A stretch of DNA of 39,750 bases from assembly GCA_024276195.1 (NCBI GenBank), contig JAJRXR010000003.1:1-39750 (forward strand), read 5' to 3'. A program made the position numbers and the translations under genes. The first letter of the stretch is position 1. Each line of letters begins with the position of its first letter. The notes under the pieces are model-generated. The model was not told the origin of the DNA. It was given only the letters and a program-made list of their open reading frames with translations, and did no database searches. The stretch comes from Planctomycetota bacterium. Lineage in GTDB: Bacteria; Planctomycetota; Phycisphaerae; Phycisphaerales; UBA1924. Shown in pieces: positions 8,604 to 16,880 of the stretch.

Positions 8604-9674
8604 TTACTGGTCGTGCCCGGTGAACGCGGGCAGCTCGTGCCCGGCGTCCTTGAGCGTTTTCTCGCGCCTCGCAAGCTCCATGTCGCTCTCGACCATCATC
8701 GAGACCAGCTCATCGAAGCTCGTGGTCGGGACCCAGCCGAGCTTCTCCTTGGCCTTGGACGGGTCGCCCAGGAGCAGGTCCACCTCCGCCGGTCGCAGGT
8801 AGCGCGAGTCGAACTCGACGTACTTCTCAAAGTCCAGCCCGGCCTGACTGAACGACTTCTCGGCGAACTCGCGCACCGACCAGGTCTTGCTCGTCGCGAC
8901 AACGTAATCGTCGGCGACGTCCTGCTGGAGCATGCGCCACATCATCTCGACGTAGTCGCCCGCGAAGCCCCAGTCGCGCTTCGAGTCGAGGTTGCCCAGG
9001 AAGAGCTTGTTCTGCAGGCCCATCTTGATGCGCCCGACGGCCCGTGTGATCTTGCGCGTGACAAAGGTCTCGCCGCGCCGGGGTGATTCGTGGTTGAAGA
9101 GGATGCCGCACGAGGCGTGCAGGCCGTAGCTCTCGCGGTAGTTGACCGTCGCCCAGTGGGCCATGATCTTGGCGCAGGCGTAGGGCGAGCGCGGGTGGAA
9201 CGGGGTCAGCTCGGTCTGGGGGGTCTCGACGACCTTGCCGTACATCTCGGAGCTCGACGCCTGGTAGTAGCGGACCTGCTGGCCCGACTTCTGCTGGAAG
9301 TCGCGCACGGCTTCGAGGAGCTTGAGCGCACCCATCCCGACCGTCTCGGCGGTGTAGATCGGCATGTCGAAGCTCACCCGGACGTGCGACTGGGCGCCGA
9401 GGTTGTAGACCTCGTGCGGCTTGATCTCGTCGATGAGCATGGCGATGTTGTTGCCATCGCACAGGTCGCCGTAGTGCAGGAACAGCTTGGTCCCGGCGAT
9501 GTGCGGGTCCTGATAGATGTGGTCGATGCGGTCGGTGTTGAAGGTGGAGGCGCGCCGAACGATGCCGTGGACCTCGTAGCCCTTGCCGATGAGCAGCTCG
9601 GCGAGGTAGCTGCCGTCCTGCCCGGTGATGCCGGTGATAATCGCGCGTTTGCCGGTGTGTGTCTGGTCGCTCAC
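8604..9674 (-). CDS. gmd: GDP-mannose 4,6-dehydratase
   Basis: A 356-residue enzyme that converts GDP-D-mannose to GDP-4-keto-6-deoxy-D-mannose, the first step to GDP-L-fucose (and related deoxysugars). Visible family features are [19 protein letters not shown] at residues 10-28 (NADP-binding), [15 protein letters not shown], the catalytic SSSEMYGKV, and [12 protein letters not shown] with the Tyr-xxx-Lys pair. [16 protein letters not shown] and [17 protein letters not shown] are near-invariant in Gmd. The start is a GTG preceded by AGGAG. It appears to head the leftward glycan operon. The fucose synthase-like gene at the left edge would complete the pathway about 8.5 kb away. Confidence 0.97.
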   Translation of the reverse strand: MSDQTHTGKRAIITGITGQDGSYLAELLIGKGYEVHGIVRRASTFNTDRIDHIYQDPHIAGTKLFLHYGDLCDGNNIAMLIDEIKPHEVYNLGAQSHVRVSFDMPIYTAETVGMGALKLLEAVRDFQQKSGQQVRYYQASSSEMYGKVVETPQTELTPFHPRSPYACAKIMAHWATVNYRESYGLHASCGILFNHESPRRGETFVTRKITRAVGRIKMGLQNKLFLGNLDSKRDWGFAGDYVEMMWRMLQQDVADDYVVATSKTWSVREFAEKSFSQAGLDFEKYVEFDSRYLRPAEVDLLLGDPSKAKEKLGWVPTTSFDELVSMMVESDMELARREKTLKDAGHELPAFTGHDQ

Positions 9675-9978
9675 GCCTCGGACTCCTGCTCAGCTGCCTG
9701 GCCCTTTGCCGGGCGGGTATCAACCATAGGGAGGGCGCCGCTCGCCCCCCGCACCGTCCATCGGCCCGATCCGCCTCTGGCTCCGCCTGCCCAGGGGCGA
9801 AAGCGCCCGGAAACGGGCGCCGCCGGGCCTGCCTGTACGATCTCCCGCCCACGATCGTTCGCTCCGAACGCCCGCCTTGCTCGGTTCGTAGGCGTGATCT
9901 CTGCAAGCGGGGGGCGCCATGGGCCGATCAGGGCTGTGGCTGTGGATCCGATCCGGATCAAGGTTTCAAGGAGCAGCG
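9675..9978. promoter_or_regulatory. divergent intergenic region gmd / UbiA-like gene
   Basis: About 304 bases between the divergent gmd and the prenyltransferase-like gene must contain promoters for both directions. No strong -35/-10 pair stands out. GC-rich hairpins are visible at 9795-9819: CGCCC at 9804-9808 can pair with GGGCG at 9795-9799, or CGCCCG at 9804-9809 can pair with CGGGCG at 9814-9819, so two stems compete. In this base composition this may be chance. Confidence 0.35.
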
Positions 9979-10986
9979 ATGGAGACCGGGCGGGCGCCTT
10001 CGGACGCCGAGCAAGATTCTGGGCGGACACGGCTTCCGGGCTCCGGACGCCCGCTCTGGCGCAGCCTGATCAAGCTGGCGCGCCCCCACCAGTGGTCCAA
10101 GAGCGTGTTCGTGCTTATCGGACCCGTGTACGCCCTGAGCGACGGCTCACGCCCGATTGAAGACGCTTTCCCGATGATGTTCGCCGCAGTGATGGCTGCG
10201 ATCAGCTTTGCTTTTGCCTCGAGCGGGTGCTACGTCTTCAACGATCTGCTCGATGTCGAGGCCGACCGGGCCCACCCGCGCAAGCGACGCAGGCCCATCG
10301 CCTGCGGCGACATCTCCCCAGCCCAGGCCAAGGTCTTCGGCGTCGTCATGCTCATCGCCAGCGCTCTTGTGCTGATCTCGATCTGGGATTCGGCCCGCTG
10401 GGTCGCGGTTCTCGTCGGTATCCACGTCGTCAACGTGCTGCTTTACTCTGTCAAGCTCAAGCACATCGTCATCCTGGATGTCCTCATCCTCTCGATCGGG
10501 TTTGTGCTCCGGGTGCTCGGCGGGTGTGCCGCGGCGGACGTGGCGCCCTCGACCTGGCTGCTCAACTCCACGCTCTTCCTGAGCATGTTCCTCGCGTTTG
10601 GGAAACGGTTGGGTGAACGCCGGACAATGGGCTCGGACGAGGGCGCGGTCGCTGCGAGAACGGTTCAGCTTTTTTACTCCGACCAGCTCTTGCGGATGCT
10701 GGTGGTGGTGACGGCGGTGGCGACGCTGCTGACCTACGCCGGGTACACCCAGACCCGCGAAGACCAATACTTCATGGAGTTCGGGGGGGGGAGTGGGTTC
10801 GGGCTTAACCTCTTGTGGCTCACGATCTTGCCCGCCATGTACGCCCTGATCCGGTGCATCACGCTCCTCGAACGGGGCGAGCACGACGACCCGACCGAGC
10901 TGGCGATCAAGGACCTCCCCTTCCAGATCGCGGCGGGCGTTTTTGCCCTGATTACACTGGCTTTGGTCCTCAACGGCCCGATGTAG
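9979..10986 (+). CDS. UbiA-family polyprenyl-phosphate phosphoribosyltransferase-like protein
   Basis: A 335-residue integral membrane protein of the UbiA superfamily with about nine helices. The key block is FNDLLDVEADRAHPRKRRRP followed by IACG. It carries the NDxxDxxxD Mg-diphosphate motif plus 'HP.K..RPIA.G', which is characteristic of decaprenylphosphoryl-5-phosphoribose synthases (Rv3806c type) rather than quinone prenyltransferases. 'RPHQWSKSVFVLIGPVYAL' at the N-terminus also fits that group. The second Asp-rich loop is less clear. The predicted reaction is transfer of 5-phosphoribose from PRPP to a polyprenyl phosphate in the inner membrane. The start at 9979 is chosen for its AAGGAG site; the frame extends upstream without support. 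The gene stands alone on this strand. Confidence 0.82.
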   Translation: METGRAPSDAEQDSGRTRLPGSGRPLWRSLIKLARPHQWSKSVFVLIGPVYALSDGSRPIEDAFPMMFAAVMAAISFAFASSGCYVFNDLLDVEADRAHPRKRRRPIACGDISPAQAKVFGVVMLIASALVLISIWDSARWVAVLVGIHVVNVLLYSVKLKHIVILDVLILSIGFVLRVLGGCAAADVAPSTWLLNSTLFLSMFLAFGKRLGERRTMGSDEGAVAARTVQLFYSDQLLRMLVVVTAVATLLTYAGYTQTREDQYFMEFGGGSGFGLNLLWLTILPAMYALIRCITLLERGEHDDPTELAIKDLPFQIAAGVFALITLALVLNGPM

Positions 10987-11234
10987 AACGCGTGAGTTGG
11001 GTGAACCTTTCGCCCCAATGGCGGTAGAGTGAAGACAACCGCTTGTCCCGCTGGGGGTTGTGAGTACCCTCGCGGGCACGGGTTTTGGGCGCAAGGCCGA
11101 TGCCCATTGATCGGATGTCTCGTCGGATGAACGAATCACAGCATCGAACGTGTCGAGGCGAACCGGTGATGCGCAACGAGTGCGCGTCTGCGGGCCGCCC
11201 CGAGACGAACTGATTACCAACAGGAGCAGAGCGC
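10987..11234. other. intergenic region upstream of the metalloprotease
   Basis: About 248 bases. An AGGAGCAG ribosome-binding site lies just before 11235. I see no gene, no recognisable riboswitch and no terminator with a T run after the UbiA-like gene. A promoter for the metalloprotease is expected but not identified. Confidence 0.4.
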
Positions 11235-14200
11235 ATGGCACGTCACCTGAGCAGAACAATTTCACCACGACTTCTGGCGGGCGTCGTCGGCGCCGCTCTC
11301 GGGCTGACCCCCGCCAGCGCCCTCGCCTTTGAGCCCCCGGAGACCGCTCCGGACGAGCAGGGCGAGACCAGCATCGACCTCGCGCAGATCAAGGCGATGA
11401 TGGGCGGCATGGGCGCCTCGGGCGAAGCGAAGAAGAAACAAGACTTCAGGCCCTGGAAGGAAGTCTCCAAAGACTTCACGCAGGTCAAGTCCACTGCGGA
11501 CGGCAAGAGCTTCTACGGGATCTGGATCAACAAGAAGACGAACCAGATGCTCGCCGAACTGCCAGCCGGGTTTGAGCGTCAGAAGCATTTCTTCGCGATG
11601 ACCGTCGCCGGGGGTGAGATTTTCGCGGGCCTCCAGGCCGGCGACATGTACACCTACTGGAAGCGCTTTGACGACGAGCTGGCGCTGATCATGCCGCAGA
11701 TCTCGGTGCGCTCCAACGGCGACCAGGAATCGAAGGACTCGGTCAAGCGGATCTTCACCGACCGCGTGGTGCTGAGCGTGCCAATCCTGGCGATGGGTCC
11801 GAACGGGCGTCCCGTGATCGACATGGACAACCTGCTCGTGAACAAGGCGAGCAAGTTCTTCGGGCGCAGCGCCTCGGGCATCCAGTCGAACCTCGCGACG
11901 ATCGACAAGGCCAAGGCGTTCCCGAACAACGTCGAGATCGCGTACAAAGTTCCCGTCGGCAACGGCACGTTCAAGACCTTCTTCTACTCGATCAGCAACA
12001 TCAAGGGCACGCCCGGCTTCAAGCCCCGCAAGGCCGACGAGCGCATCGGCTTCTTCACCACCAGCTACCGCGACCTGGGCCAGCTCGAGCGCGACAAGGT
12101 CCCCGTCCGCTACATCAACCGCTGGCATCTGGAGAAGCGCGACCCGAAGCTGAAGATGAGCCCGCCCAAGGAGCCGCTGGTCTGGTACGTCGAGCACACC
12201 GCGCCCGTGCGCTACCGGCGGTACATCCGCGAGGGTGTCGAGTACTGGAACAAGGCCTTCGAGCAGGTCGGGATCCTCGACGCCCTGGAGGTTCGCTTCC
12301 AGGACAAGTCCACCGGCGCCCACATGGACAAGGACCCCGAGGACGTCCGCTACAACTTCATCCGCTGGCTCAGCAACGACATCTCCACCGCGATCGGCCC
12401 GAGCCGCGTCAACCCCATGACCGGCGAGATCCTCGATGCCGACGTCGTCCTGACCGACGGCTGGATGCGCGTCTACCAGTACTGGTGGAACGAGCTGATG
12501 CCCGACCTGGCGACCGAGGGCTACAGCCCGCAGATGCTCTCGTGGCTCGAGAAGCACCCGCGCTGGGACCCGCGCCTGCGCATGGCCTCGCCCGACCGGC
12601 GCGAGCACATGATGGCCCAGCGCGCGATGCGCGGCGTCCTGCCCTACGGCGGACACCCCGCCGCTGCGGCTGACCCCACGCTCATCGGCGACGACGAGTA
12701 CGACGGGCTCTACGGGCGGACCAGCCAGGTCGCCGGCACATGCCACGCGTCGCAGGGCAAGAGCCTCGCGCTCGCCATGGCGCGCATGCACCTGGATCTG
12801 ATGACCGAGCTCGGGCTTGACGCGAAGGCCTCCAGCGCCGCCGCCGAAACAGTGGCGGCGGAAGAGCCCGAGATCACGCCCGAGATGCTCGAAATGATCA
12901 AGAAGCAGCTCGAGCAGAACCCGGCCCTGCTGGCGATGGTGCCCGAGGAGTACCGCCACCTGCTCGACGACAACGCCGAGGAGCCCAAGGACGAGGACGA
13001 CGACGAGGTCGCCGACTCCGACGACAAGGACGACGACAAGGACGAGGCGGTCGTCGAGGACGATCTGCTCGACGGCATCCCCGAGTCGTTCATCGGCCCG
13101 ATGCTCGCCGAGCTTGTTGCCCACGAGGTCGGGCACACCATCGGCCTGCGCCACAACTTCAAGGGCTCGGCGGCGTACACGCTCGACGAGATCAACTCCG
13201 AAGATATGAAGGGCGTCAAGCCCTGGTCCACCACGGTGATGGATTACAACCCGGTCAACATCCGCGTCGCCGAGTACGGCGAGATCCAGGGTGACTGGGC
13301 CATCATCGACATCGGCCCCTACGACATGTGGGCCATCGAGTACGGGTACACAACCGGCAAGCTCGATCCCATCCTCGCCCGCGTCGCCGAGCCCGAGCTC
13401 CAGTACGGTACCGACGAGGACACCTGGGGCCCGGATCCGTACGCCCGTCGCTACGACATGTCCAAGAACCCGCTCGAGTACGCGATCAACCAGATCGAGC
13501 TCACCAAGCTCCACCGCGAGCAGCTCATCGACAAGTTCGTCAAGGATGGCGACAGCTGGTCCCGCGCCCGGCGCGGCTACCTCATCACGCTCAGCCAGCA
13601 GACCCAGGCCATCAGCATGATGGCCAACTGGGTCGGAGGCGCCCACGTCTACCGCGACAAGAAGGGCGACCCCAACGGGCGCGCCCCGATCGAGGTCATC
13701 TCCGCCGACACGCAGCGCAACGCTCTGAACTTTGTCATCGACAACAGCTTCAAGGACGAGGCCTTCGGCCTCTCGCCCAAGCTGCTCAACCACATGACCG
13801 TTGACAAGTGGTGGGACGAATCCGGCTTCCGCTCTATCTTCGAGAACCCGACCTTCCCCATCCACGACCGTGTGCTCGCGATCCAGGCCTCGGCCCTGAC
13901 CATGCTCCTCAACCCCTTCACGCTCGAGCGTGTGCTCGACAACGAGTCGTTCGTCCCCGCCGACGAGGACGCGCTGACACTCCCCGAGGTGATGTCCTCT
14001 GTCACCGGCGCCGCGTGGAGCGAGCTCGACAGCTCGCCCACACGCAAGTACACCGCCCGAGATCCCATGATCTCGTCCTTCCGGCGCAACCTCCAGAAGG
14101 AGCACATCGAACGCCTCGTCGATCTCACGCTCGAGACCGACGCCATGACCGCCTCTCAGAAGCCCATCTCCAACCTCGCCACGATGCACCTGCGTGACAT

Positions 14201-14390
14201 CAAGAAGAAGGTGGATTCCGTGCTGGGCAACGGCGGCTCCGGGCGCATCGATGACTACACCCGCGCCCACCTCGAAGAGGCCTCCAGCCGCATCGCCAAG
14301 GCTCTCGACGCCAGCTACATCGTCAACATGCCCGAGTTCCCGTCCTTCGGTGGCTTCGGGTCCATCTTCGGCGCCGAGCCGCAGGACTGA
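11235..14390 (+). CDS. secreted zinc-dependent metalloprotease (DUF4953/DUF5117 type)
   Basis: A 1051-residue protein with a signal peptide (MARHLSRTISPRLLAGVVG…, cleavage likely after ALA-31), so it is exported. The zinc site HEVGHTIGLRH at residues 630-640 is the HExxHxxGxxH metzincin consensus, with H630, E631, H634 and H640. An N-terminal region (about 60-330, including KDFTQVKSTADGKSFYGIW) and the segment around VRYNFIRWLSNDISTAIGPS (about 370-390) fit the large bacterial 'zinc-dependent metalloprotease' family with DUF5117 and DUF4953 domains. A very acidic segment (about residues 578-615, Asp/Glu with a few Lys) lies just before the catalytic helix and looks like an insertion. AGGAG precedes the ATG. 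A strong terminator follows, so it is probably a single-gene transcript. Confidence 0.88.
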   Translation: MARHLSRTISPRLLAGVVGAALGLTPASALAFEPPETAPDEQGETSIDLAQIKAMMGGMGASGEAKKKQDFRPWKEVSKDFTQVKSTADGKSFYGIWINKKTNQMLAELPAGFERQKHFFAMTVAGGEIFAGLQAGDMYTYWKRFDDELALIMPQISVRSNGDQESKDSVKRIFTDRVVLSVPILAMGPNGRPVIDMDNLLVNKASKFFGRSASGIQSNLATIDKAKAFPNNVEIAYKVPVGNGTFKTFFYSISNIKGTPGFKPRKADERIGFFTTSYRDLGQLERDKVPVRYINRWHLEKRDPKLKMSPPKEPLVWYVEHTAPVRYRRYIREGVEYWNKAFEQVGILDALEVRFQDKSTGAHMDKDPEDVRYNFIRWLSNDISTAIGPSRVNPMTGEILDADVVLTDGWMRVYQYWWNELMPDLATEGYSPQMLSWLEKHPRWDPRLRMASPDRREHMMAQRAMRGVLPYGGHPAAAADPTLIGDDEYDGLYGRTSQVAGTCHASQGKSLALAMARMHLDLMTELGLDAKASSAAAETVAAEEPEITPEMLEMIKKQLEQNPALLAMVPEEYRHLLDDNAEEPKDEDDDEVADSDDKDDDKDEAVVEDDLLDGIPESFIGPMLAELVAHEVGHTIGLRHNFKGSAAYTLDEINSEDMKGVKPWSTTVMDYNPVNIRVAEYGEIQGDWAIIDIGPYDMWAIEYGYTTGKLDPILARVAEPELQYGTDEDTWGPDPYARRYDMSKNPLEYAINQIELTKLHREQLIDKFVKDGDSWSRARRGYLITLSQQTQAISMMANWVGGAHVYRDKKGDPNGRAPIEVISADTQRNALNFVIDNSFKDEAFGLSPKLLNHMTVDKWWDESGFRSIFENPTFPIHDRVLAIQASALTMLLNPFTLERVLDNESFVPADEDALTLPEVMSSVTGAAWSELDSSPTRKYTARDPMISSFRRNLQKEHIERLVDLTLETDAMTASQKPISNLATMHLRDIKKKVDSVLGNGGSGRIDDYTRAHLEEASSRIAKALDASYIVNMPEFPSFGGFGSIFGAEPQD

Positions 14391-14418
14391 TCCTTCGCGA
14401 CAACTCCGCTCTGCTTAC

Positions 14419-14451
14419 GCGGGCGAGCCTCCGGGCTCGCCCGCTTTCTTT
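14419..14451 (+). terminator. intrinsic terminator after the metalloprotease gene
   Basis: A perfect 11-bp stem (GCGGGCGAGCC at 14419-14429, GGCTCGCCCGC at 14434-14444) closes a 4-base TCCG loop and is followed by TTTCTTT. It lies 28 bases after the metalloprotease stop and before the next start, as expected for a rho-independent terminator. Confidence 0.9.
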
Positions 14452-14487
14452 GCGCCGCTCTTTGCGCCCGCTCGCTACGATCTTCCT

Positions 14488-15273
14488 GTGAGCGATCGAC
14501 CGTCCATCGCCGTCCTGCGACACCTCGCCCGCTCGGGCGGCACCATGCTCACACGCTGCCTCGGCTCGATGGACAAACTCGTCGTCCTCTCCGAGGTCCA
14601 CCCCAACGCACTCAAGCTCACCAACCCCGCCCGCCAGGCGCACGAGTGGTTCGGGCTGATCTCACGCTCCGAGCGGGCCTCGTTCGAGCGCCCCGGCGCC
14701 AGCTTTATCGAGTTCATCGCCCTCGTCGAGCTGCGGGCGCGCCGCAAGGGCAAACGCCTTGTGCTCCGTGACTGGTCCCACATCGACTACATCGGCGTCC
14801 CCTACGCCTCGCCCACAAACCGACCGGGCCTGATCGAGGCGCTGGCGGAATCGTTCGAGATTCACGCGGCGTCCAGCGTCCGGCACCCGCTGGACCAGTG
14901 GCTCAGCCTCAACTCGCTGGACGTGATCCGCGGGCGCCTCTCGGTCGAGGCCTACCTGCGCGGCGTCCGCGCCTTCAGCGAGCAGGTCGCCAGCCCCTCA
15001 CCAATGCGCTTCGAAGACTTTACCCGCGAGCCGGTTACCGAGCTGCGCACGCTGTGCGAGCGTATGGATGTCCCGTTTGATCCGTCGTTCATCACGCGCT
15101 GGCACGCGTACGAGAAGGTGACGGGCGACCGGAAAGAGCACGCCAGCCGTGGGAGCGGGCGCAAAGAGATCAAGCCGCTGCAACGCCGAGACTGTGATCC
15201 GGGGCTGCTCGAAACGTTCCGCGCCAGCGAGGACTATCGGGCGGCGTGCGAGCTGCTGGGCTACGAGCCCTGA
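14488..15273 (+). CDS. sulfotransferase-family protein
   Basis: A 261-residue protein with a GTG start. The beginning SDRPSIAVLRHLARSGGTML holds the P-loop-like PAPS-binding element (RSGGT, equivalent to GRSGTT in bacterial sulfotransferases). HAASSVRHPLDQWLSL fits the 3'-phosphate-binding Arg…Ser segment. MRFEDFTREPVTELRTLCE is the usual 'yEdl…' region. ASRGSGRKEIKPLQRR may substitute for the C-terminal nucleotide-binding loop. The GTG is chosen because the P-loop follows within 20 residues. No Shine-Dalgarno sequence is obvious, and the longer open frame upstream runs through the metalloprotease gene and terminator. The 3' end overlaps the convergent sulfotransferase gene by 13 bases. The substrate is unknown. 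Confidence 0.75.
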   Translation: MSDRPSIAVLRHLARSGGTMLTRCLGSMDKLVVLSEVHPNALKLTNPARQAHEWFGLISRSERASFERPGASFIEFIALVELRARRKGKRLVLRDWSHIDYIGVPYASPTNRPGLIEALAESFEIHAASSVRHPLDQWLSLNSLDVIRGRLSVEAYLRGVRAFSEQVASPSPMRFEDFTREPVTELRTLCERMDVPFDPSFITRWHAYEKVTGDRKEHASRGSGRKEIKPLQRRDCDPGLLETFRASEDYRAACELLGYEP

Positions 15274-16043
15274 GGGGCTCCGGTGCGCGGGTACCCGAAG
15301 CGAGCCGCCTTCTCTCCGAGCCAGGTGTCAAAAAAATCGTCGAGCCCGTCGGCGATCGAATCGAGACGCCCGCCCACCGAGCCCGCAGCGAAGAACGATT
15401 CGTCCGTGGTCAACCCGGCCTGCTCACGCCGCGCCAGGTCAGATTGGCGCAGGCGCTCGAAGCTCGATCGCTCCACCGCGCGACGGATGGTCGCCTCATC
15501 CGCCGGGCGACCGAGAAACTCGAGCATGCCCGCGAGCTCGCGTTCGGCGTTTGTCGTCAGATCCTCGTACCGGACCGTCAGCACCGGGAACGACGCCTCC
15601 TGCGTCCAGCTCGCCGCGTTCTGTGCCCAGGGGCCGATGTCACCCCCGCTCCACTGCGGATCGCCCCCGGTCCGGATGAACCGCCGGGCGTACTCCTCGG
15701 CCCCGAGATGCCACACCGGAACCTCCCGCCCCATGCTCTTGGCCCGCAGCGGCATGTACCTGATCGTCGAGAGCAGCACATCCCGTGGGTCCCGGATCAC
15801 ATAAATCGCCCGGCCCGTCTTCGTCCCCAGCTTCATGTCCCCGCTGCAACACCGGTGGGTCTTGACCATCAGCCCCTCGGGCGAGTCGATCCGCGGATCG
15901 TTCTCGCTGACAGCCTGAACAAACGGGATCCGATCGGTCAGATCCTGCAAAAGTGTTGCGCGTTCCCCGGTCGCGTTGGCGAGCAGAAACCGCACCCAGG
16001 TGTTCCCGCTCTTGGGGTACGAGGCGATCCAGGTGACAGGCAT
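15261..16043 (-). CDS. PAPS-dependent sulfotransferase (tandem copy 2)
   Basis: A 260-residue Sulfotransfer_1-type enzyme. MPVTWIASYPKSGNTWVRFL carries the 5'-phosphosulfate loop at residues 8-16, and IYVIRDPRDVLLSTIRYMP is the 3'-phosphate site. VKTHRC corresponds to the catalytic-region 'K[TS]H'. The C-terminal loop reads FFAAGSVGGRLDSIADG, so the Trp of the usual GxxGxW motif is missing. It is last in the RNase E-dxr-GT41-GT41-sulfotransferase run, 23 bases after its paralogue at 16067-16858. GGAGG precedes the ATG. The predicted sequence upstream of this start in the same frame is low-quality and was not included. Confidence 0.92.
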   Translation of the reverse strand: MPVTWIASYPKSGNTWVRFLLANATGERATLLQDLTDRIPFVQAVSENDPRIDSPEGLMVKTHRCCSGDMKLGTKTGRAIYVIRDPRDVLLSTIRYMPLRAKSMGREVPVWHLGAEEYARRFIRTGGDPQWSGGDIGPWAQNAASWTQEASFPVLTVRYEDLTTNAERELAGMLEFLGRPADEATIRRAVERSSFERLRQSDLARREQAGLTTDESFFAAGSVGGRLDSIADGLDDFFDTWLGEKAARFGYPRTGAPQGS

Positions 16044-16066
16044 CGGGCGAACCTCCGCACTCGCGT

Positions 16067-16858
16067 TCAGGCGGGAGTGTACCCGAGGCGTGCGCACGCC
16101 TCGCCAAGCCTTGCCCCGAGCATCGCGTCGAGCCCGGGGCCGATCGCCCGGTCGAGCGACTGGCCCGTGCGCCCCTTGTTCATGAAGAACACGCCCTGCT
16201 TGCTGGTGCGTGTGTCGCCCAGGAACAAGCCCTGCTTGCGCTTGGGGTCCGCCTTCTCGCGGATCTCGATGGCGCGGAGCGAGTCGAACGTGGACGCCGC
16301 GATCGCCCGGTCGAGCGCCGCGTCGTCGATCTCGAGCCCCAGAAACTCGACCGCGGCGCGCATCACGCCATGCGTATCCGCGCGGAGATCCTCGTACCGG
16401 ATGGTTTTGACGGGGAAGCGGCCGGCGCTCGTCCACGACTCGGCGTGCGACGCCCACGTGCCCATTTTTTGCTGTTTCCAGGTGGGGTCGCCCCCGGTGT
16501 TGATGAACATCTCGGCGTACGCCCGGTCGGAGAGCTGGGCCTCGGTGACGCCGTTGAGACGACGGTAGTTCAGGGCGCTCAGCAGCACGTCGCGCGGGTC
16601 GCGGATGATGTGCAGCGCCCGATCCGTGCGCGCCAGCTCGGGGTGGCTGGGTGTCAGCTCGAAGTGTGTCTTGACGAGCAGGGGCGCCCCGTCGTCCGGG
16701 CGCGCCAGGCGGTCATCGGGCAGGCGCCGGTGCAGGTCCGGCACGCGACGGCTGACATCAATGGACTTCTCGGGCGGACCGAACAGGGCGTGGGAGAGGA
16801 TGAAGCGGACCCAGGTGTTGCCGCTCTTGGGGTATGAGGCGAGCCAGATGATGCCCAT
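16067..16858 (-). CDS. PAPS-dependent sulfotransferase (tandem copy 1)
   Basis: A 263-residue paralogue of the gene just downstream. MGIIWLASYPKSGNTWVRFI is the 5'-phosphosulfate loop, LLVKTHFELTPSHPEL the catalytic region, and LHIIRDPRDVLLSALNYRRL the 3'-phosphate site. 'GDTRTSKQGVFFMNKGRTGQ' gives a modified C-terminal loop with KGRTG but no following Trp. It starts 22 bases after the GT41 stop, so it is very likely co-transcribed with two TPR glycosyltransferases. That makes a glycan or glycoprotein acceptor plausible. The paralogues differ enough in the middle third that they may act on different acceptors. Confidence 0.92.
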   Translation of the reverse strand: MGIIWLASYPKSGNTWVRFILSHALFGPPEKSIDVSRRVPDLHRRLPDDRLARPDDGAPLLVKTHFELTPSHPELARTDRALHIIRDPRDVLLSALNYRRLNGVTEAQLSDRAYAEMFINTGGDPTWKQQKMGTWASHAESWTSAGRFPVKTIRYEDLRADTHGVMRAAVEFLGLEIDDAALDRAIAASTFDSLRAIEIREKADPKRKQGLFLGDTRTSKQGVFFMNKGRTGQSLDRAIGPGLDAMLGARLGEACARLGYTPA

Positions 16859-16880
16859 GAAAAACCCTGCCTTTGCAGCT

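Noticed and set aside
9795-9819. Competing GC-rich hairpins upstream of the UbiA-like gene, as a possible attenuator
   Set aside because: The stems are only 5-6 bp in a very GC-rich spacer, with no T run and no leader peptide. Chance is a sufficient explanation.
10987-11234. A possible riboswitch in the metalloprotease leader
   Set aside because: Some short complementary G/C runs exist, but I cannot match any known riboswitch core or a consistent fold.
11262-14270. A 1002-codon open frame on the minus strand, opposite the metalloprotease
   Set aside because: It is a complement frame of a well-supported gene. The sequence is low-complexity (Val/Leu/Gly/Asp/Arg) without motifs, and the terminator at 14419 fits the plus-strand gene.
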